A DNA stretch of 64,000 nucleotides. Source: Gaeumannomyces sp. JS-464 (lineage: Eukaryota > Ascomycota > Sordariomycetes > Magnaporthales > Magnaporthaceae). The translations under genes and the position numbers were made by a program. The DNA lies in NCBI GenBank assembly GCA_002197995.1, contig NGZR01000004.1:1612001-1676000 (forward strand). Reading direction: 5' to 3'. The notes below the pieces were generated by a model. That model had not been told where the DNA came from. It worked only from the letters and a program-made list of their open reading frames with translations, and did not search any database. Below are positions 1 through 10,978 of the stretch, one piece after another. Positions within the stretch are counted from its first letter, which is position 1; each line of letters starts with the position of its first letter.

Positions 1-1626
1 AAGTAAATAAATATATTATAACCCTTATTATAACTAATAATTAACATTATTAATAGGAAAGCTAAAAGCACGTGTTTCGGCAACCTTCCACGCTTTCGAA
101 AGCACGGCTCGCTTTTTAAGTATAAAGTTAATTAAAAGGATAATTATGTAAAAAGCGATAACGAAAAGCATTAGGTTAAAAAAAATCCCGACGATTACGC
201 GAATAAATTCGAAGTTATTACGCTTTAAAAAAATAATCCGGGTAAAAAATCCTGATATATTTATTTAATTTCTTTTATCTTCGTTTTTAACTGTTTTAAT
301 ATATTTTTTTTTTATATTTCGTTAATTTGCCATATATTAAATAAAATAAAACGAATATACCCCTGGTAAAATCCAAATAAAATGGAATTCGAACCGACAT
401 TTTCGCCGCTATTTATTTAGCGATTTTAACGTTAAAACCATAGTTTAAAGGTTAATTTTTCTCTTTTTTAAAAGCATAAATATCGATCCGCGTAATACGA
501 AACGCCAAGTTTAAAAGGAAATGCGCAAACGGAAAGTCCGATTTAAAATGGTAAATTTTGCATCGATTTAATAAGTAATAATAAAGGTTATAACGAATAT
601 TAATAAACCTAAACGGCTAATTTTTTAGCATACGTTTAATAAAACCGTAACTAATGGGTTAAACTTTTAACATTATACGAAAAGGTTAAATTTTTTTCGC
701 AAAAAGCTTAAACTTTTGCTCGCGAAATTTTAAAAGTAATGCAAGCGTTTAAAAACCGCACGTTAAAGTTGCACCCCGCCGGCTTTTTATCGGAAAAACC
801 GCTATTTTTACTACGGGTATTTAGCATTAAATCGGCGCCGTTAATTTAAAACAATCGCAACGATAGGATAATGCGGTTAAAAAACGTCGGCATACTTCGC
901 GTAACGCCGGTATTAGCATTAAAAGCCAAATAATCCAGCGGATAAAATTCCGGTTTTAAACTATTGTTTTTCGCGTTATAAACCGGCGTAAACGGGAAAT
1001 TTCCGCAGGTTACCCGTTTCCTTTTTACATTATAAAATATTTAATTTCCACCGGACGGTTCCAGCTAAAAGGTAATAACGGAGGTAATAATAAAGGTAAT
1101 AATTAGGTAATTTTGCCATTTCCAAGCGGTATATAGCGGGACATTACTTCCAAAAAGTGGAATATAGCTAAAAGCTTAAAGCAAAAGCGTAAAATGGTGG
1201 GGATAATAAAATTGCCGGTTTTAAAAGCGTTTATGCTAAAAGGATAAAAGCATTTCGACGAAAATATTGCAAAGATTTAACGCAATGGCTAATTTGGAAG
1301 TTAAAAAGGAAAAAAGGCTTTTATATCATTTTTTACCCTTTTACATAGCAAAATAAATTAAAGCATAAAAATAATAACATTAATGCTTTTTATAATATAA
1401 AGAATTTAAATAAAATATATGTTTAATGTTTATAAAAATATTGTTTTTACGAAAAATTAATATAAATAATTTTACGTTTAATTTATATTAAATATTATTT
1501 AAAAAAATATAACGGTGCTGTAAATAATGCATATTAAATAATTGGTAAACTTATATTTTAAAAACCTTAAAAAGGTTTAATTTAAGCGAAAAATTATACT
1601 GTGATTTATAAGCGAATGGGTTATAG
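1..1626. other. AT-rich RIP-degraded DNA, no gene recognised
   Basis: The stretch is dominated by TpA with many retained CpG and little CpA/TpG, as expected after heavy RIP. I saw no open reading frame of useful length and no transposase or reverse transcriptase motif on either strand. It is probably old transposon DNA. Confidence 0.6.
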
Positions 1627-2290
1627 CAAAATTTTATATTAACCGCGATTTTTAATACTTTTGTTAATTCGGTTAATTTACGTTTAAATATAATTAAATT
1701 TTAATTGGTTATATGTAATTATAACGGGGTTTATTAATAAATAACGCATATTAACAAATAACGTATTTTAAAATTAATATTAAATAATATTTTTAATACT
1801 TTTATTACCTTAACTAATTTAAATTTAAATTTAACTAAATTTAAACGGGTTATATATAACGAAATGTTTAATTTAATTTAATTTTTTAGCATTTTTATTA
1901 TTACTTTTTTAAATGTTATAAATTAACTTATATAGCTTAATTTTAGCGTTAAAGCTTTGCTTTATAGCTTATATATAACCCTTTTTATAATTTTAAGCTT
2001 TTAGCAAATAAATTACTTTTTCATTAGTTATATTTATCACTTTTCCTAAGTTTAACGCGATTTATATTTTAAATTACCCTATAATATTTAGGTTAATTCG
2101 TAAAATTATTTAATATATTATGTAATAATACTTAACTTTAAAAAAGTGATAATAATTTTTTTTTTTAAAAAAAATTAATTTTACTATATAATTAAATATA
2201 ACCTGTTTAAATTTTTTTAAATTTGGGTTTAAATTGGCCGAATTAGTAAAAGTGTCGAAAATCGCGTTTAATATAAAAATTTTAACTATT
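1627..2290. repeat. Degenerate long inverted-repeat element
   Basis: The segment near 1,630-1,740 resembles, in reverse complement, the segment near 2,190-2,290. Both carry a CGCGATTTT block, then an ACTTTT and an AATTCGG block in the same order and spacing. A third partial copy lies near 1,780-1,870. It is most likely a RIPed MITE or foldback element. The ends and target duplication could not be fixed. Confidence 0.4.
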
Positions 2291-2437
2291 TCATTTGCTG
2301 GTTTATTTTATTTATTAAAAAACTACGTTAATAAATAAATAATATTATAAATAAAATTTAAATAAATTAAATAAAACCCACTTTTTGTAAATAATAAGCA
2401 TTAAATCGCATAATAAATGGCTTTGGTTTTACTAATA

Positions 2438-2840
2438 ACGTGGTTTACAAACGTATGTTACACGTGGAAAATGCATATTAAATAGCGTTTTTTTTACAAT
2501 TAAATAATTCGCTTAATTTAATGCAAAACTTAACAAAAATTTAAAAACTTATATATAATTATATAGTAAATTTAAATTAACTTTTCCGGATTTTTATTAT
2601 TACTTTTTAAAGGTAATTTTAATTACGATTAAAAAACTGTATCCTTTTTTACAATTTTGCAAAATTAAATATAAAAAAGTAAAAATAAAAATTTAGGAAA
2701 ATTAATTTACATTTGCTATATAATTGTGTATAATTGTTTAAATTTTCGTTAAATTTAGTATTAAATTAAGCGAGTTATTTAATTAAAAAAACGCTATTTA
2801 ATATGCATTTTCCACGTATAGCACTCGTTTGTAACCACGT
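2438..2840. mobile_element. Palindromic MITE with about 165-bp terminal inverted repeats
   Basis: The left end (ACGTGGTTTACAAACG) and the right end are reverse complements. The match continues inward through a shared ACGTGGAAAATGCATATTAA block to about 2,610 on the left and 2,690 on the right. Both ends are flanked by TA, as for Tc1/mariner-type insertions. No transposase is encoded, so this is a non-autonomous element. Differences between arms are mostly C/T and G/A, consistent with RIP. Confidence 0.65.
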
Positions 2841-5800
2841 TAATTAAAAGTTGTAATTTTTAAAATTTTATAATTTTCTTTATTAAAAAAGTTATATTTG
2901 CCGTAATACGAACTTTCGCGGATAAATATATTAGTAAATTCGAAATTTATCCTTTTTTTTACGTTTTCTATATTAATTTAATATTTTTAACCCAAATATT
3001 TACCCGTTTTGCGTAATAAGCATTATATTAAGCGCTATTTATAATTATAATGTTAATTTTTATACGTTTTTTTTCACCTAAATTAATAAAACTTACACGT
3101 AAACATATGGATAAGGTATATTTTGCAAAATTTTTGCAACGCTTAAAAAGCCGAGCTTTATATTCGAAAAGTTGCGTCGTAATTTTTAAAGTTACGGGCA
3201 ACCTTAGTAAAAGCCGCCCGCGAAAATAGCAAATCCGTTTTTTTTTTGCAATTTCCGGATTTCGCGGAAAGCGATAACTGTAATTGTTATTACTTATGTT
3301 ATTACTATATATTACCTATTTAAAATTATATGGTTGGAATTTTACTTACCTTTAGGTTTACCCGTTTAATACCTTTTGCTCGCAATGCTTCCATTTCCTT
3401 TACGAAAATGGATTTTTTGTAGATTTTCGGTTAGCGGTAATATTTAAATGCGTTATCGTTTAATTGCTCGTTTTCGGGTGCGTATTGCGTTATATTGTTA
3501 TTTTCGGCTCCCTTATCCCTTAGCCCAGCATTTAGCACCGAGTTTGGTTTATTCCGCATTTAGCTATGCGGAAAGCGTAAATTGCAAAAAAGGAAAAACG
3601 GGAATACCGTTTTTAATCGAATTCGAGGTTAATGCTAATAGCAAATTCGAAATAAGTTAAAGCTTTAGCATAATAAAAATTTGCTTTTATATTTAAAAAA
3701 ATTTAAATTTTAAAAGGCTTTTTTTGCTACCCCGGAATAACTTTTTCCATTTTACTGCTATTTATTTAACGCGGTGGGGAAAAGGTGCCGGCATTAACAA
3801 ACTTTATTTTAAAGCAAACGGAAAAAAAAGGCTAGTTTAGCTTTTACAACCGTATTGCTCCAATTATAGCGGTTTACTAAAGTGGATTTAAAAAACGTAA
3901 GCGATAAAAAGCGAATCCATTCGAGTTTTAGCATAAATATGGACAAATAATAAACGTGCAATAAATTTAAAAGTAAAATTAAAGGCAAAAACGTGGGCCG
4001 TTTAAAACGTGCAAAAGGCTAATCGATAAGCGTTTATTAATTGCGTTACCATTTTTTTTCGCTTATTTATTCGACTTTTAATTTTTTTTTTTCCTTTTTT
4101 TTTTTAATTACATTGCTAATACCGGCGACGATGGTTAAAAAATTATATCCCGGTAACGGATTTTTCCCGTTACCGATAACGAATTAAAAATGCGTATATT
4201 AGCCTATTTAGCTTACCATTTCCGGAATCTTTTACTATTTTATTAGCAAATTTCCGCTTCGGAATTTTTTAAAACCGTTAAAAATCCTTTTTTATATTTT
4301 TTTATTTGCAAAAGTACCATTTTTTAACGATATTAATTTTAATACGCTAGCTTTAATAACCAATTTATTCTTTTCGATAAAAACACCGCTATCGATTTTT
4401 TTAAATTTATTATTGCTAATATTTGGTATTAATATGTTTAGTAAAAAAATCCCATTATAAAATATGCCGAATTTTAACGGCGTTTTCGCTTAAACATACG
4501 GGCAAACGCATGGGTTATTTTAACCAATGTGTAACAAAAAAAAAGGCATTCCTAAAATTATATGCAAACGATGCGGCTAATAATATCCTATCGCAATTTT
4601 AATAAAATGGGTAAAGCTTTTTAAATTAATAGCGGTACAAATGCTTTAAGCAAGCATACCAAAAGCGCCGCGTATATTCGCGGTTTAAAAAAAGGTTCCG
4701 GTTAAAAAAGGTTATTAAAAATATTAGTAAATTATTTTTTATTGGTATATATTTTTTAAATTTTATAATAATAATTGTTATAATTTTTATTATAACCTTT
4801 TTTACAATTTATATTATAACCTTTTATTATAACCCTATTTGCAAACCGACGTTCGCATATAATTTAATTTATATTAACGCTTTTGTTTTACTTAAAAACG
4901 ATTTGGTAATTAAACATAGCAAAAGGTTAAAAAGGATATCGTTTTTTATTAAATTAAAACCGGTTAGCCCTTTTCCCGTATTAATAGGCTGTTAATACGG
5001 GAGTTTTTTTCCAAACGCAACCCACGTAAAAGCTGCTTAAATCCAAACGCTTTCGAAATTTGGCCACCTAAATTATTAAAAGGAAATAACTTAAAGTTTT
5101 TGCGAAACTGCTTTTTAACGCTAAAATTTCCTTTATTATCGATAATTGGACCTCGCTAAGTTTAAAGCATACATTTTGGGGTATTATCGCCACTTTTTTC
5201 GACGATAAATAACGGTAACGCTATATGTTTTTAATATTATCGAGCATAACGGCGATAAATCCTTTAGCAAAATAACCCAATTAACCGTTATTCCATCGTT
5301 CGTTACAAGTTCCAAAATCGAATTACCGCCGTTACGGTAAATAACGCTTCCAATTTTTAAATATTTTCCGTTAACGCTTTACTTTTATTTATTTGCTTTA
5401 TTATTTTACATATTGCACAAATCTTTATTTGGCCTATACTATTTAATTTATCGAAAAGGCTTTTTTCCAATCCTTTAAAATCGACCGAATAATATACGAA
5501 AAAACTTTAAATTATTCCGACTTTTAAAGGTTTTAAAATTTCGTTAAGCGGGTTAAAAATTGTTTAAATTTACCAAAACACCCGGGAAATACCCACGGGT
5601 TACCCAAATTTTAGCTATTTTAAATATGTTTTTAATTTAATATTATATTATTATTTTATTATTACCTTTTGTTATTACCTTTTATTATTACCTATTATTA
5701 TTACGTTACATTTAACGCATTAGTTTTATAATTTAGCTTCGCTTTTTTACCTTTTTTATTAGCATTTTTTTAAACGTTGTTATTTTTTTCGAAAATTTTT

Positions 5801-7509
5801 AAAAGGAAAATGAAAAGTTGGAAAAAATAATTACCGTTTTTAATTAATTAAAAACGTTTTAATAAAATGGAGTTTAACCACCGCATTAATTAATCGCGCT
5901 TTTTAATTTTAACGTATAATCGAAAGCTTTATTAAGAAATATCCGGCTTTTTTATACGCTTTAAAACTTTTAAAAAAGGCTATCGCTATTATAATTTCCC
6001 GATTATCATTTGGTTTTTAAACTTAACGAGCTTTTAATTACATTTTAAACGTTATTAAACTATTTTGGGCTTTTACTAATTTTTATAGGTTCCGGGCTTT
6101 TTAACGTTGCGTTTTTCCTTCCCGGTTTAAAACGTATTAGCAACTATTTACATTATATATTTAACGTTTTACCGCATTTAACGTTGCCGTTTCGCAATAA
6201 TGGATCGAAAAATTACGCATTGCAATTTAACGTGCAACATTTAAATTAAGAACCGCGTTAATAAGCTCGAATTAAACCGCCAAATTTTTCAGCTAATATT
6301 CGGCCTTTTTGCTTATACCATATTTTTAAAATTAGCTTTAGTTAGCTTTTAATATTTAGGCAACTTTTAAAAACCTCGACCTTTTAACCGTTCGAAAACA
6401 AACGAAAATTGCCTTTTTTAAATATATCGTTACTATCGCAAACCCGACGATTATATTATCCTTTAATAATAACAACCCGTTTATTTTTTTAATGTGCTTT
6501 ATTAGCCGATTTGCTTTTTGCTTATATTAGCCTTTTTTAACGTACCCCATTTCGCAACACCTTTTAATTTAGCCCGTTTTCCTAATCGGAATTTTCCTTT
6601 AACCTTTTCGAAAATGATTTAAAGTAAAAAATTGCGGATTTTTTTTAACGAGGTAAGCTTATTTATATTTTTTACTTTGTTTTAGTTGTTATATAATATA
6701 GGTTATAACACCCGGGTTATAATATTTAATTATAACGGTTATTTTAATATGCGTTACTAATTCGTTTTAGCTATAAATTATACCGGCTTTCTCATTTTTA
6801 AATAATGGTATCGAAATTCCCAAAATTTCCCGTTTTTGGCTCGTTTAGCCCGGGATATACTTAATATTCCTACCGCGGAAACGTTCGTAAAACGCGTTTA
6901 GTTTTAATTAGGGTTTTAAATTAGCGATTTGCAATAGCGCATAAATCCGAACAAATCGCTGTACGAGGTATTTTTTGCACTTATTTAAAAAAGCAAACGC
7001 GCTTTTCCGCCAATTTAAACGAAAACGATTTACTGGATTTCGAATTAAGCGATACCCCAAATACCTCGGACGATAGCAAAATGGCCCTTATAACTTATAT
7101 TAACGGCTTTAATTTTTCTTTTAAGCCGGATAATATAGGCCAAGTTTAAATGCGGGCTTTATACCCCCATTTACCCCCCTAGCCCATTTGCCCTTTTTAA
7201 GTCCAAAACCCTTTTTACCTCGCAGCTTAATTAACACCCAAATTCACCTTTCGCGTTAATTTCATTTGTTTTTTTCCCTTTTCCCTTTTCCTTTCCTCCC
7301 TTTTCCCTCCTCCCCTTCCCTTCCACCTATTACTTTTTAGCGTTTTAAACGTCGGCGTTTTAATTTTTCCCAGCAAAATATGCCTGTATTTTAAAATGCT
7401 ATAATAACGAAATTTGGCCGTTAATTAGGAAATTAGGATTTTTTTTTTATAATATTACTTTTGTTTTTATAGCATTTTTAATATATCAAATTGGAAAAAA
7501 AATAAAACA
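2841..7509. other. AT-rich RIP-degraded DNA, no gene recognised
   Basis: This is extremely TpA-rich, with simple TTATTACCT/TTATAACCT-like tracts near 4,740-4,850 and 5,640-5,700. Translations are broken by stops in all frames and I found no family motif. The 7,000-7,300 part is a little less AT-rich and pyrimidine-rich, but still has no supported gene. Confidence 0.55.
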
Positions 7510-7650
7510 GTAAAAAGGTTGCTTTGCAAATTTAAAAGCGAATTGGGTTATATATTAATATACCGATGCGGCCGCCTACGTATTAAAAAAATACCGGCCA
7601 TAAGCGGAATTTATAACTGCACAAATAAAACCAGTTTTCCGCATCGTTTA
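7510..7650. mobile_element. Possible LTR scrap related to the 217-bp Gypsy LTR
   Basis: The order of short blocks (GTAAAAAGG, TTTGCAAAT, AAAAGCG, TATATATTA, then an ATAAAA near the end) matches the LTR pair at 17,758-17,974 and 25,589-25,805. The match is interrupted and no second LTR or target duplication is visible nearby, so this could be a solo LTR or a diverged relative. Confidence 0.35.
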
Positions 7651-7737
7651 AAGGTATAAAGCTGGCAAAATACCAGTTTGTTATCTTTTTAAACACATGC
7701 ATAATATAGCATTATTCGTAATCCCGTTAATATGCGA

Positions 7738-7824
7738 CAGCGAGGTCCCCCCTTTTAAAAAAAAAGGTTATAACATAAATTATAACTTTTTTTTTAAAAA
7801 AAGGGGGACTGGGGGGGGGGGGGG
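7738..7824. repeat. Foldback hairpin followed by a 14-G run
   Basis: Two arms of about 30 bp (starting GTCCCCCCTTTTAAAA and ending AAAAAAGGGGGAC) are near-perfect reverse complements around a 6-base loop. They are followed by ACT and 14 consecutive G at 7,811-7,824. It may be a junction of two inverted transposon ends. It sits just before the AT-rich to GC-rich transition. Confidence 0.6.
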
Positions 7825-7989
7825 CGGACCGTAAACAGCACGTTTTACGCGTTAAATTTGTTACAATCGGAAAGCTGCGGAATAACTGTTCGCCATATTA
7901 AACAGCCCTACCAAAAGCTACCGCCGGTATTAGATTAGCTATTTTAACGTTTATAAAAAGGCAACAATTTTTGATAGTTTTGAGGATTT

Positions 7990-8130
7990 TTGATGAAATT
8001 TTGGTAACCCATGGGTACCCAGAAAAACCCAGGACCCAAAGGACCCAGACCCATTTCTGGGTACCCATTTGGGTCTTTGGGTCGATTTGGACCCAAAACC
8101 CGTGGGTCCAAATGGGGCCCCATTTATGGT
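7990..8130. repeat. GGGTACCC/GGACCCAAA-rich repeat with perfect 15-bp inverted repeat
   Basis: ATGGGTACCCAGAAA at 8,011-8,025 is exactly reverse-complemented at 8,054-8,068. The surrounding DNA repeats GGACCCA, GGGTCC and GGGTACCC words, and a similar GGACCCAAAACGGGG word recurs near 8,650. This could be a transposon terminus or a minisatellite. Confidence 0.55.
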
Positions 8131-8161
8131 TCTCGCCAACCCTACGTTGCTCAGCAGCTTG

Positions 8162-8673
8162 AGCTACGTGAGCGGCTCGTCCCCTCCCACGTCATCAACA
8201 GCTTGCGAAACAAGGTTAAGCTTCAACCTTCCCTGTCCTCCTACATGGATCAACCCATCTCGGCGGAGGACATTTCCAGCATCATCAGGTCTACTGGCAG
8301 ACTGTGTGGACCCGACGAACAGCAGACACAAGTTGCCAAGATGAGAGCGGCCGCCCAGCGAATCAGCAACGCCCGTGCTCGATCCTCCAAAGGTGCAAAG
8401 GAAGCCGATAATGTGGAAGCCGGCCCCATCGATCACGACAGGGTCACGGCGGACGACGACGTCAAAGATAGGCCTCAGTTCCTTGCCGAACTTAAAAATG
8501 AGGCCCTTTGCGGCCACGCACCCCCACCCCGATATCGGTACGCATGGACCTTTCTATGGCGCGTGTACAGTGGACTGTGCGAGATACATACGAATCTCAA
8601 GGCAGGTACGCCCCTCAGATGTCCCACGGGCCTGAAAATGGGGCACTTCTGGACCCAAAACGGGGACTCCTAA
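8162..8673 (+). CDS. Unrecognised open reading frame
   Basis: An open frame runs from the GGGTACCC repeat (first ATG at 8,011) to a stop at 8,673. The part after about 8,162 has normal coding-like composition and reads as a charged, low-complexity-free protein of about 160 residues. It contains several arginine/alanine-rich stretches but no motif that I recognise. The N-terminal 50 residues simply translate the repeat, and the last residues re-enter a similar repeat word, so the frame may be a remnant carried between repeats. Opposite-strand frames are also open here, which lowers confidence that any is a gene. Confidence 0.22.
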
Positions 8674-8756
8674 CACCAACACATGCATTCTGATTGTGCT
8701 GGCACTAGGACCCCGCCTTTGTACCGCACCAAGCCCTCATCGTCTACGGACCATGC

Positions 8757-9104
8757 TAGGTTCGCCGATGAATCCCTCTACTGGGGTGAATGATGCGGTC
8801 GACGAGTGCCTTTGTGTCCGCATCATCTTGCTGGAGGGTCTTCAGCCAATCCTTCATGGACGGCGAAGCACTCTCTTCCACCCTAGAGTCTTGTTGGATC
8901 GCTCTTTGGCAGTCCCTCTCCACAAATTGTGCGGGCAAGACCTCTTCCTTGGGTCTGTTATGTGCCACTCTGCTTCCGAGTAGGGTGACACGAGATCGGG
9001 CATGTTCTTGACCTCGCTGCAAGGCGGATCAGTAGCCTGGACGAGTGCCTGGCGATGGCGGCAAGACTGATCGCCGAAGCGGCAATTGAGAATGGGTCGG
9101 CCAT
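8757..9104 (-). pseudogene. Fragment of a fungal STAND/NLR-type N-terminal domain
   Basis: On the minus strand an ATG at 9,104 begins MADPFSIAASAISLAAIA, which is the standard opening of the fungal N-terminal helical domain found on many NACHT, ankyrin and C2H2 proteins of Pezizomycotina. After about 30 residues the expected continuation (an EVKNMPDLV-like helix) is in another frame, and a further frame change leads to a helical DWLKTLQQDDADTKALVD segment near 8,790-8,860. No nucleotide-binding domain follows within the GC island. I infer a truncated, frame-broken copy. The N-terminal motif is a solid family match; the remainder is tentative. Confidence 0.5.
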
Positions 9105-10978
9105 GCTGCGGTGGAGCGGTTCGCACGCCCGCCACAACATCTATTGGAGGCATCCATTCATCCCACCCTTGGATGCGGGGAGGGAGGGTGGGGGGTGGGG
9201 GGAAGTAGCGCGCCCGGCGGCGCTGCACCTCAGAGCCTAACCCCCAAGCTCTGCCTGCAGATCTGCCCTCCATTCCTCGCAGCGCAGTCAACTTCGGCTG
9301 CGCCAGCCCGCCCTTTTCTCTTCACCTTTTTCCCAACTCCTTTATCTTTTCCTTCTTATCTCTCTTAACCTTTCCCTCCGCACCTTACATATCGCTACTC
9401 CTCTCCTATTTCCAAATTCCACATTTTACGTGCCGGGTAATTTTTTCTATTTACTTGGTACAATGTTCGTATCCTAATACTCCCGGTGATGGTGACACCG
9501 AGCTCGCTGCACACCCGCCTAGCATCTTTCGCGAGGGTTTGCGGAACTGGAAGTCCAGAGACCGACTGGCGCTCGAAGGTGTGATTGGATCAGGACCGAG
9601 GACCGGCTGTTCAGCTCTGGTGTGGCGCCCTCCCTCTGGACTGGACCATGCAAGGACGGCTTGCCACGATGGGCTCGACAGAATCCGAGAAGAAAAATAC
9701 GAGCAAGTTCAGTACCAGGACATGTGAGCCGCAGATATCCCAAGAGGCTTTCCTTGCAAGAAGAACAGCTCAGGAGCGAAAAGCTGGGTTCCGATGACCC
9801 CCAGCTGGAACCTCGCGCCACATTTTAGCGAATAACGAAAGTCTCGACGTTGCTTGCCAGATCTTTGACTACTGGTAAGGAAATCGCTTTTTTCCACGTG
9901 ATGCTGCCGCTTTATGTCCCGGATTTTGGTGGTGACTAACACCAAACCACAGACAGGTTCGACCCATCCCCGGCTAAGTTCATCATGGAGCACTACGTCG
10001 ACGGCGATCTGCTGGACATGTCGGTGCCGACGAACCGCGGGCGAGCACGCCCGAAGTGCCGGCAACCTTCCTTTCGTAGCGCCGACAACACGACGGACGC
10101 GGGAAATGCATCCCATACATGTAATGTGCTTTGGTCTCCCAGCCTGTGTAATGAATCGACGTTGAGAAAATTGTTACTGTGCATGCTCGTCCAAAATCTC
10201 CAGGCATTGCGGTCCAACCAGAGCAATTCATGCGACTCAGTGGGGTCATGCAGCCGACCGAAGGTCCAGATGCAGATTTGACAAACTGAGGCCGGCTACC
10301 TCTAGGCTGCAGCCGCGCTGCATTATCGTCGACGCAGGAGGCCCACCACCCCCGGGCAAGGCTGGGGTGGCTCCTGGAAACCTTCACCGGCTTGCCTCTG
10401 TTTGCTCTTTTGCATAATTCCTCGGGCTGTTATCGCATTCCTGGCGCAATTTAAATTGCCTAGCCGCCCATTTCCCCATTTTCCCTCGCAGGAATGCCTC
10501 GCAGAAAGCCTTCCAGCTCGCCGAGCGGGCCTCCTTGGAGGGCCTCCCAGCCTACCTGTACAGGGCGACTAACGGACCTATAATCGTCCATGCGGGCCTC
10601 CGGAGGCCTTGCTGTTGGCACAAAGAGGGGGCCTGCGCCGCACTCTATTGAGGTCGTAATGGTTTCAGTCCCCAGCACACACCCACTAGCTCTTGTGGAT
10701 AATAATGAGACATGGACGGCGAGCACGGTATCATACATAAAATCGAGAAATCCTCCTCCAGGGAGCCCTCCCATCCACATCCCGTTCCGAACCCCAAGGC
10801 AGACGAAGTCCCTCCCACTCGTGCAAAACCCAAGTCCACGTTCCAACAGCTTGTTCAATTTTTCTCTGCTTCCTCCGCCTCTTCTTCCCCTCCTCGGGCG
10901 CCACCGCGCCGACGGACAACCCTCCACTTCCCTTTGGAACCCAACAAAACCCAATCGTTTTCAAGACGAGCAGTGTCT
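9105..10978. other. GC-balanced DNA without a firm gene; dynamin upstream region
   Basis: Codon-like composition is present but frames are short and conflict between strands. Near 9,840-10,020 the plus strand could encode two short exons joined across an intron with a GTAAGG donor, a GACTAAC-like branch site and a CAG acceptor. The predicted peptide matches nothing I know. The 10,590-10,978 part is the likely 5' region of the dynamin gene, with a pyrimidine-rich tract near 10,855-10,900. Confidence 0.35.

Noticed and set aside
3448..3660. 70-codon open frame in RIPed DNA
   Set aside because: Composition is that of RIPed DNA, with no motif or context; it is expected by chance.
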